Assembly (NCBI GenBank): GCA_964508185.1
Contig: CAZDSS010000074.1
Location: 1 to 12,535 of the forward strand
Direction: 5' to 3'
DNA from: CAZDSS01 sp964508185
GTDB lineage: Bacteria; Pseudomonadota; Alphaproteobacteria; Sphingomonadales; Govanellaceae
DNA: 12,535 nucleotides
In this document: positions 8,003 through 12,535 of the stretch, one piece after another
How the letters are laid out: every line of letters starts with the position of its first letter
How positions within the stretch are numbered: the first letter of the stretch is position 1
Program-made: the position numbers and the translations under genes
The notes under the pieces: model-generated
Databases searched by the model: none
Seen by the model: only the letters and a program-made list of their open reading frames with translations
Told to the model about the DNA's origin: nothing

Positions 8003-9759
8003 TCGCTCACGGGCAGCAGCAGCGCATGGCGCAGCCGCGCCTTCTGGTCTTCGTCCGCAGGCCGCGGCGCGACGCCCAGCATCGGGCCGATCCGCCGGAT
8101 CACCGCGCCCGCCGTGGGCGCCGCGGTCCAGCCGCCGGTCGCGAAGCCGTAGGTCTCGCGCGTGCCCTTGGGCTCGTCCACGATGATGAAGACGGCGTAA
8201 CGCGGAGCGTCCGACGGGAAGACGGCGATGAAGGACGACAGCAGGGCCTTGCGGCGATAGCCGCCGGCCGAGGCCTTCTCCGCGCTGCCGGTCTTGCCGC
8301 CCACCTCATAGCCGGGCACGTCGGCCTTGCCCCCGGTGCCGGAGATGACCGTGATCCGCAACAGCTTGCGCATGATGTCGCTGGTTTTGGGCGAGATGAC
8401 CTGCTTGGCCGCGGCGATGCGGGCCGCATCATCATCCTTCACCAAGGTGGCCGGAATGAGGCGACCGCCGTTGGCGACCGCAGCGATGCTGGTGACGAGC
8501 TGCAGGGGCGTGACGGCGATCCCGTGACCGAAACCGATGGTCATGGTGTTGATCTCGCGCCACGGATTGGGAACGAGCGGGCTCGCCGCCTCGCGAAGCT
8601 CGATCCTGGGCTTTTCCAGCAGGCCGAAATCGGCGAGATAGCGCCGCTGGGTCTCGGTGCCGATATCGATCGCCATGCGCGCGGTGCCGATATTGGACGA
8701 CACCATGAACACTTCGGGGAGGCTGAGCCAGCGCTTTTCCGGGTGATAGTCGTTGATGGTGAAGCGCGCGACGCGAAGGGGCTGGGTCGCGTCATAGCTC
8801 GAAGTGACGGTCGCCGCGCCGGAATCGAGCGCCATGGCGACGGTCAGCACCTTCATGCCCGAGCCAAGCTCATAGACTCCCTGCACCACCCGGTTGAACA
8901 GGGTTTCCGTATTGGCCGAGCCGGGCTCGTTCGGATCGAAATCCGGAAGCGAGACGAGGCCCAGGACCTCGCCGTTGTTCACGTCCAGCACGATGCCCGC
9001 GCCGCCGATCGCCGAGAAGGTCTCGACCGCATGGCTCAATTCCTCATGCAGCACATGCTGCACCCGAAGGTCGAGGGCGAGCTTCAGGGGCTCGTGCACG
9101 TCGCCGGGATTGGCGAGGCGGCTGTTGTAGAACCGTTCGATCCCCGCAAGGCCCTGGCCGTCGATATCGACGAAGCCGAGCACATGGGCGGCCAGCCGCC
9201 CGTGGGGATAGACCCGGCGGTCCTCGTTCTCGAAGCCGAGACCGGGGATGCCGAGGCTGTTGACCCGGTACTGCTCCTCGGGCGTCAGGTTGCGCTTGAT
9301 CCAGACGAAGCGGTTGTCGGCGCGGAGCTTGTTGAGGAGATCGGCGCGGTTGAGGGACGGCAGGGCCAGCAGCAGGCGGTCCGCTGCTTCCTCGGGATCC
9401 AGCACCCGCTTGGGGTCGGCATATAGCGACGCCGTCGTGAGATTGGTCGCCAGCACCACGCCGTTGCGATCGACGATGTCGGCCCGCGCGGCGAGGACCG
9501 CGCCGCGACGGTCGCCGCGGCTCGCGGTTTCAGCGACCCGCTCCACGAGGCCGAGATCGATGAGACGAATGCCGAGCGCGAAGGTGCAGCAGACGAACAG
9601 CAGCACGGCGACGATGGTGCGGTTCCGCGCCACCTCCATATGCTCCTTGCCCGCACCTTCGATCCGAAAACGGCGTACGCCCCGCAGGGGGTATTGCGGG
9701 GCGAGCTGCCGGTCGTCCTGATCGTGGGTGTGCAGGGGAACGTTGCCGGGCTCAGTCAT
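7999..9759 (-). CDS. ftsI: FtsI (PBP3), septal peptidoglycan transpeptidase
   Basis: FtsI is the class B penicillin-binding protein that cross-links septal peptidoglycan with FtsW. The 586 residues have a cytoplasmic N-terminus of about 46, a membrane segment at about 47-68, a PBP dimerisation/pedestal region (about 85-240, with RGDRRG at 81-86 and DRNG at 97-100) and a C-terminal transpeptidase domain. All three active-site motifs are present: SGMK at 300-303 (nucleophile Ser300), SSN at 354-356 and KTGS at 489-492. The first is YELGSGMK, where YELGS-x-FK is more usual, but Ser and Lys are intact. A strong Shine-Dalgarno sequence supports ATG 9759. The gene overlaps ftsL by 8 nt and murE by GTGA if murE starts at 8002. 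The N-terminal 46 residues are longer than in E. coli FtsI. Confidence 0.97.
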   Translation of the reverse strand: MTEPGNVPLHTHDQDDRQLAPQYPLRGVRRFRIEGAGKEHMEVARNRTIVAVLLFVCCTFALGIRLIDLGLVERVAETASRGDRRGAVLAARADIVDRNGVVLATNLTTASLYADPKRVLDPEEAADRLLLALPSLNRADLLNKLRADNRFVWIKRNLTPEEQYRVNSLGIPGLGFENEDRRVYPHGRLAAHVLGFVDIDGQGLAGIERFYNSRLANPGDVHEPLKLALDLRVQHVLHEELSHAVETFSAIGGAGIVLDVNNGEVLGLVSLPDFDPNEPGSANTETLFNRVVQGVYELGSGMKVLTVAMALDSGAATVTSSYDATQPLRVARFTINDYHPEKRWLSLPEVFMVSSNIGTARMAIDIGTETQRRYLADFGLLEKPRIELREAASPLVPNPWREINTMTIGFGHGIAVTPLQLVTSIAAVANGGRLIPATLVKDDDAARIAAAKQVISPKTSDIMRKLLRITVISGTGGKADVPGYEVGGKTGSAEKASAGGYRRKALLSSFIAVFPSDAPRYAVFIIVDEPKGTRETYGFATGGWTAAPTAGAVIRRIGPMLGVAPRPADEDQKARLRHALLLPVSE

Positions 9760-10351
9760 GGACCTCCTCCGTCGCCGAGACGAAGCGCAGTTGCCGGATG
9801 AAGGCCAGGGGGTCGTCGCTGGGCGCGGCGGGCGCCGCGACCTGCGGCGGCAGCTCCGCCGTCTCGGTCAGGGCCGGACCCATGTCGTTGATTTCATGCC
9901 GCACTTCCAGAAGGGGCGCGCGCTCCTCCGCCGGGGCCACGGGCATGGGGATGCTGCGCGGCGCGGGCGCGGGCTTGGCCTCCGGCGCGTCCGGCCGGGT
10001 TGCCGGGCTGCGGACGAGCCGGGGCGTCACGGTGCGGAAGTCGTCGACCTGGGCCACCACCGCGTGGGGGTCCTCCCGGAAGGCGATCTCCTCGATGGAG
10101 CTGATGACCTGAGCCGCCGCCACCGGCTTCAGGGCGAGATAGCGCTGGCCGAGGGTCTCCATGCGGTCGGGACGCGAAAGATAGGTCCATTCCGCGCGCA
10201 GGACCTTCACGGCCTCGTTGTCCGCCTGGATCTGCTGGCGCAGCGCGGCCACTTCCTGCTGCAGGCGCTGGGTATTGTACTTGAGCTGATAGAGGCCCGT
10301 GCCCGCCGCGACGATCAGGATGAAAGCGATGAGGTTGAGAACGCGCATCAT
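9752..10351 (-). CDS. ftsL: FtsL, divisome scaffold protein, with long C-terminal tail
   Basis: FtsL is a single-pass inner-membrane protein that links the early divisome to FtsW-FtsI. The N-terminus is only a few residues, followed by a membrane segment at about 4-20. A coiled-coil-like stretch rich in Q, L and A spans about 25-55 (YNTQRLQQEVAALRQQI). Residues 51-76 carry the block common in alphaproteobacterial FtsL, running from LRAEWTYL through PDRM to YLALKP. Beyond that lies a tail of about 120 residues rich in Pro, Ala and Glu (especially 115-180), ending in DDPLAFIRQLRFVSATEEVHD-like sequence. At 199 residues it is much longer than E. coli FtsL (121). The start is ATG-ATG at 10351 with AAGGAG 8 nt upstream, overlapping the rsmH stop. 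It overlaps ftsI by 8 nt. The identity rests on position, topology and the EW.YL block. Confidence 0.92.
   Translation of the reverse strand: MMRVLNLIAFILIVAAGTGLYQLKYNTQRLQQEVAALRQQIQADNEAVKVLRAEWTYLSRPDRMETLGQRYLALKPVAAAQVISSIEEIAFREDPHAVVAQVDDFRTVTPRLVRSPATRPDAPEAKPAPAPRSIPMPVAPAEERAPLLEVRHEINDMGPALTETAELPPQVAAPAAPSDDPLAFIRQLRFVSATEEVHD
9762..9770 (-). promoter_or_regulatory. Strong Shine-Dalgarno sequence that fixes the ftsI start
   Basis: The minus strand reads GGAGGAGGT just before the ATG at 9759, with GGAGG 6 nt from the start codon. It favours this upstream ATG over the in-frame Met41, so FtsI has a cytoplasmic N-terminal extension. The site lies inside the end of ftsL. Confidence 0.75.
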
Positions 10352-11319
10352 GCCGCCACTCCTTCACTCCAGGCCTCGGCCGCCGTGCGGCGGGCCGCGC
10401 GCAGCTTGGCCGAACGGGCGCGCGGATTGATGGCCGCTTCCTCCGCACTCGCCTGAACGGCCTTGCGGTTGAGCAGGCTGAAACTGGGCGCGCGCACGGG
10501 CTTCTGTTCCGGCAGATGGCGCGACGCCCCGCCGGTCTCGCCCGCGCGGACACGCAGGAAATTCTTGACGATGCGGTCCTCGAGGGAATGGAAGGTGACG
10601 ACCACCAGCCGCCCCTCGGCGCCGAGAAGCCGCTCCGCCGCCGCAAGCCCGCGCTCGAGCTCGCCGAGCTCGTCATTCACCATGATGCGCAGCGCCTGGA
10701 AGGTGCGGGTCGCCGGATGAATGCCGCCCTTCTTCGCGGCGCCGCCGGGAATGGCGCGCTCCACCACCTCCGCAAGCTCGCGGGTGCGAGCGAAGGGACG
10801 CTTCGCGCGCATGGCGACGATCGCCCGGGCGATGCGGCGGGAATGCCGCTCCTCGCCATACTTGTAGATGATGTCCGCGAGTTCCTCGGCCTCGAGCTTG
10901 TTGACGAGCTCGGCGGCGGTCGGCCCTTCCGCGCCCATGCGCATGTCGAGGGGCCCGTCCGCCTGGAAGGAGAAGCCGCGCACCGCCTCGTCGAGCTGCA
11001 TGGAGGAGACGCCGATATCGAGGACGACGCCGTCGACCCGGCTCACCCCCTCGGCGGCAAGGAGCGCTTCCATGTCGCCGAAGCAGCCCGCAAGCAGCTT
11101 GAAGCGGCCGGGGAAATCGGCGGCGAGCCTGTCGGCATGGGGTTTCACGGTCGGGTCCCGGTCGATGCCAAAGACGGTGCATTCGGCGGCTTCGAGGATG
11201 GCGCGGGAATAGCCGCCGGCGCCGAAGGTGCCGTCAACGAACACCTCGCCGTCGCGCGGGGCGAGATAATGCAGCACCTCGGCAAGAAGCACCGGAAGAT
11301 GGGGCGCGGGCTGCATCAT
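10348..11319 (-). CDS. rsmH: RsmH, 16S rRNA (cytosine-1402-N4)-methyltransferase
   Basis: RsmH (formerly MraW) uses S-adenosylmethionine to methylate N4 of C1402 in the ribosomal P site; it is cytoplasmic. The 323-residue length is typical. Visible family motifs are HLPVLLAEVL at 7-16, the SAM-binding DGTFGAGGYSR at 29-39, LDIGVSSMQLD at 100-110, DGPLDMRM at 121-128, HPATRTFQALRI at 201-212 and HSLEDRIVK at 244-252. A C-terminal NPRARSAKLR is at 298-307. The start is ATG-ATG at 11319, overlapping the mraZ stop. GGAGG at 11326-11330, 6 nt away, supports the first ATG. Its stop overlaps the ftsL start. It commonly sits second in dcw clusters although it is a ribosome-modifying enzyme. Confidence 0.98.
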   Translation of the reverse strand: MMQPAPHLPVLLAEVLHYLAPRDGEVFVDGTFGAGGYSRAILEAAECTVFGIDRDPTVKPHADRLAADFPGRFKLLAGCFGDMEALLAAEGVSRVDGVVLDIGVSSMQLDEAVRGFSFQADGPLDMRMGAEGPTAAELVNKLEAEELADIIYKYGEERHSRRIARAIVAMRAKRPFARTRELAEVVERAIPGGAAKKGGIHPATRTFQALRIMVNDELGELERGLAAAERLLGAEGRLVVVTFHSLEDRIVKNFLRVRAGETGGASRHLPEQKPVRAPSFSLLNRKAVQASAEEAAINPRARSAKLRAARRTAAEAWSEGVAA

Positions 11320-11771
11320 GCCGCACCTCCCGCCTGCTGCTGCAGGAGATTGGCGCGGACCATTTCGAGCGCCCTCGCATTGTATTCCTCGAGCGCCTTG
11401 GGCTCCCAGATCTGGAAGGTCTTGCCGCGCCCGACGAAGGCCGCCTGGTCGGTGATGTTGGCGTGCGCCAGAAGATCGGCAGGAAGCAGGATTCGCCCCT
11501 CGGGATCGAAGGGAAGCTGGCGGCTGTCCGCGAGAATCGCGGCGGACAGGGCCTGCTTGGGATCGGCCAGGGACGCGATCTCGTCCACCTCGTTCGAGTG
11601 CCGCTCCATGTAGCCGAGGTCGGCACCCACGATCGCAGGCAGGAGCGGCGAACGGTAGACCACGACACCCATGAAGTCCGCGCCGGACAAGGCAGCGCGA
11701 AAGGAAGCGGGAACCGAAGTCCTCCCCTTTCGGTCAACCTTGTTCACGAACGTGGACAAAAACAAAGGCAT
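11316..11771 (-). CDS. mraZ: MraZ, transcriptional regulator of the dcw cluster
   Basis: MraZ is a DNA-binding protein of the SpoVT/AbrB-like fold that oligomerises into rings and controls its own operon in several bacteria. The 151 residues contain the two expected half-domains. Each carries a version of the DxxGRxxxPxxxR signature: DRKGRTSVPASFR at residues 13-25 and DPEGRILLPADLL at 89-101. Arg17 aligns with E. coli Arg15, which is needed for DNA binding. Length is normal for the family. The ATG at 11771 gives the standard short N-terminus before the first signature. Its Shine-Dalgarno sequence is weak, and two palindromes overlap the start. It is the first protein gene of the operon, and its TGA overlaps the rsmH start as ATGA. 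The phased TGGG arrays upstream are its likely binding sites. Confidence 0.97.
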   Translation of the reverse strand: MPLFLSTFVNKVDRKGRTSVPASFRAALSGADFMGVVVYRSPLLPAIVGADLGYMERHSNEVDEIASLADPKQALSAAILADSRQLPFDPEGRILLPADLLAHANITDQAAFVGRGKTFQIWEPKALEEYNARALEMVRANLLQQQAGGAA

Positions 11772-11786
11772 TGATCAACTCGAGTT
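11771..11786. repeat. Two overlapping palindromes at the mraZ start codon
   Basis: TTGATCAA (11771-11778) and AACTCGAGTT (11777-11786) are both perfect palindromes that share two bases. Together they cover the first base of the mraZ ATG and the position where its Shine-Dalgarno sequence should lie. There is no good AGGAGG-like sequence here, unlike the strong sites in front of rsmH, ftsI, murF and ftsW. The palindromes might be an operator or a local RNA structure, or they may be chance. Confidence 0.3.
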
Positions 11787-11893
11787 CTTCACGAGGCGCA
11801 AAGAGCCCGGGCGCACCTCATGAACCTTGGTTTGTCGTGATCCCTTCTGGCGACGGCGGTTTCCCCTTTTGAAAGCCTCTCTCTGTCGTCCGC

Positions 11894-11957
11894 TGGGTAT
11901 TCTTGGAGTATCATGGGTACAGATGGGCGTCAATGGGATGACATGGGACAACTTGGA
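11894..11957 (+). repeat. Seven-unit 10-bp-phased TGGG/TGGA array (putative MraZ operator)
   Basis: TGGG or TGGA begins at 11894, 11904, 11914, 11924, 11934, 11944 and 11954, with no phase slip. Units 2 and 7 are TGGA; the other five are TGGG. The base before is A in four of the seven units. Outside these 4-mers the units differ, so this is a phased binding-site pattern, not a simple tandem duplication. E. coli MraZ binds three TGGGN repeats with the same 10-bp period, and MraZ forms rings of many subunits. The array reads TGGG on the strand opposite the operon and ends about 122 bp before the mraZ start. It most likely mediates autoregulation of the operon. Confidence 0.65.
11905..11933 (-). 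promoter_or_regulatory. Candidate sigma-70-type promoter inside the seven-unit array
   Basis: On the minus strand, TTGACG (11933-11928) resembles a -35 element. After 15 to 17 bp it is followed by GATACT (11912-11907) or the overlapping TACTCC (11910-11905), weak -10 matches. Both elements interleave with the TGGG/CCCA units, so a repressor filling the array would cover the promoter. Transcription would start near 11900 and leave a leader of about 125 nt. The -10 match is poor, and this is a guess from sequence only. Confidence 0.3.
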
Positions 11958-12054
11958 AATCCGCCGTCCTGCCGCGCGCGTCGCAAATCCGCTAATCGAT
12001 TGACGGAATTTTGATTTTCGCCGCGCCTTCAGAACACAGCGCGAACAAATAACC

Positions 12055-12075
12055 TGTGGATAACCATGTGGAGAA
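12055..12075 (-). promoter_or_regulatory. Perfect DnaA-box sequence plus a one-mismatch copy
   Basis: The plus strand reads TGTGGATAA at 12055-12063, which is TTATCCACA on the minus strand, the consensus DnaA box. TGTGGAGAA follows at 12067-12075 with one mismatch in the same orientation, 12 bp start to start. The pair sits between the two TGGG arrays, about 285 bp upstream of mraZ. The sequence match is direct; DnaA binding is inference. A single 9-mer match can occur by chance, but the close second copy in the only large intergenic gap makes it worth recording. Confidence 0.4.
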
Positions 12076-12126
12076 TGGGCGGCGGCATGGGACGCTACAG
12101 CGGCCCGAAGGGGCTTATCGAGGGGT

Positions 12127-12166
12127 TCGGCCCATATTTTCCCATGACCGCCCATGAGCGGCCGAA
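12127..12166. repeat. Inverted repeat enclosing the three-unit ATGGG array
   Basis: TTCGGCC at 12127-12133 and GGCCGAA at 12160-12166 are perfect 7-bp arms around a 26-bp interior that holds most of the ATGGG array. A transcript leaving rnpB could fold a 7-bp stem here. No run of U follows on the minus strand (the next bases are CCCCTCGAT), so it does not look like a normal intrinsic terminator. It could help define the rnpB 3' end or be a protein-binding dyad. Confidence 0.4.
12131..12155 (-). repeat. Three-unit 10-bp-phased ATGGG array (putative MraZ box, operon-sense)
   Basis: On the minus strand, ATGGG occurs at 12155-12151, 12145-12141 and 12135-12131, exactly 10 bp apart. The units are TGGGCGGTCA, TGGGAAAATA and TGGGCCGAAC. 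E. coli MraZ is known to bind three TGGGN direct repeats separated by 5 nt, which is the same geometry. The array starts about 36 bp past the 3' end of rnpB and about 360 bp before mraZ. That it binds MraZ is inference from motif and context. It may instead, or also, belong to the end of the rnpB transcription unit. Confidence 0.55.
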
Positions 12167-12191
12167 ACGGGGGGAAGTCAGGGAAGGTCGA

Positions 12192-12535
<344 letters not shown>

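Larger units (their letters stand above)
11772..12191 (-). other. rnpB-mraZ intergenic control region (no protein gene)
   Basis: This non-coding stretch of about 420 bp separates rnpB from mraZ and is visibly richer in A and T than the flanking genes. Going downstream, it holds a three-unit TGGG array inside an inverted repeat, two DnaA-box-like 9-mers, an AT-rich segment (about 11990-12062), a seven-unit TGGG/TGGA array with a promoter-like sequence inside it, and a leader of about 120 nt before mraZ. The leader has only a weak Shine-Dalgarno sequence. Open frames crossing this region have no recognisable domain and run into rnpB, so I treat none as a gene. It is the only sizeable gap before the operon and should therefore contain its main promoter. 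Confidence 0.8.

Noticed and set aside
6542..8152. A 536-codon plus-strand open frame opposite murE
   Set aside because: Antisense shadow of murE with biased composition and no recognisable motif. Similar long plus-strand frames at 2632-4074, 1781-2722, 8026-9426 and 10516-11613 were dismissed for the same reason.
11891..11960. Reading the 10-bp array as a CRISPR array or a microsatellite
   Set aside because: The period is far too short for CRISPR, and only 3-4 bases per unit recur, so it is neither repeat-spacer nor simple tandem repeat structure.
12076..12091. Two further TGGG words at 12076 and 12088
   Set aside because: They are 12 bp apart and out of phase with both arrays, so they do not extend the pattern.
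12103..12114. Small GCCC-GAAG-GGGC hairpin as an rnpB terminator
   Set aside because: The stem is only 4 bp and no U run follows on the minus strand.

Overview
The window is the left-hand (mraZ-proximal) part of a bacterial division and cell-wall (dcw) cluster. Every protein gene is on the minus strand, so the operon reads from right to left. GC content is high (about two thirds by eye). An RNase P RNA gene lies directly upstream of mraZ. FtsL has an EW.YL..P.R...L...YL.LKP block, and FtsI a YELGS-type active site. Together these suggest an alphaproteobacterium. MurE carries the DNPR signature of meso-diaminopimelate-adding enzymes, as expected of a Gram-negative. I cannot name the genus.

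Layout from right to left in transcription order: rnpB (12535 to about 12192, 5' end outside the window); a control region of about 420 bp (12191-11772); mraZ, rsmH, ftsL, ftsI, murE, murF, mraY, murD, ftsW, murG; and the first 102 codons of murC, which runs off the left edge. The genes are packed head to tail. Most junctions are 4-nt stop/start overlaps (ATGA, or GTGA at ftsI/murE); ftsL/ftsI overlap by 8 nt. The only gaps are 12 nt before mraY and 8 nt before murD. No promoter-sized gap or terminator interrupts the series, so it looks like one translationally coupled transcript.

The products cooperate. MurC, MurD, MurE and MurF build the UDP-MurNAc-pentapeptide. MraY and MurG turn it into lipid I and lipid II. 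FtsW and FtsI polymerise and cross-link lipid II at the septum, with FtsL as a divisome scaffold. RsmH methylates 16S rRNA, and MraZ is the presumed operon regulator.

The genes themselves are ordinary, and I see no undescribed enzyme system, cassette, mobile element or CRISPR array. The notable part is the rnpB-mraZ control region. It holds seven TGGG/TGGA units in strict 10-bp phase (11894-11957) and a second set of three in the opposite orientation (12131-12155). Between them is a perfect DnaA-box sequence with a one-mismatch neighbour (12055-12075). A promoter-like sequence lies inside the seven-unit array. This resembles the MraZ operator described in E. coli but is enlarged and split, and it may add a DnaA input.
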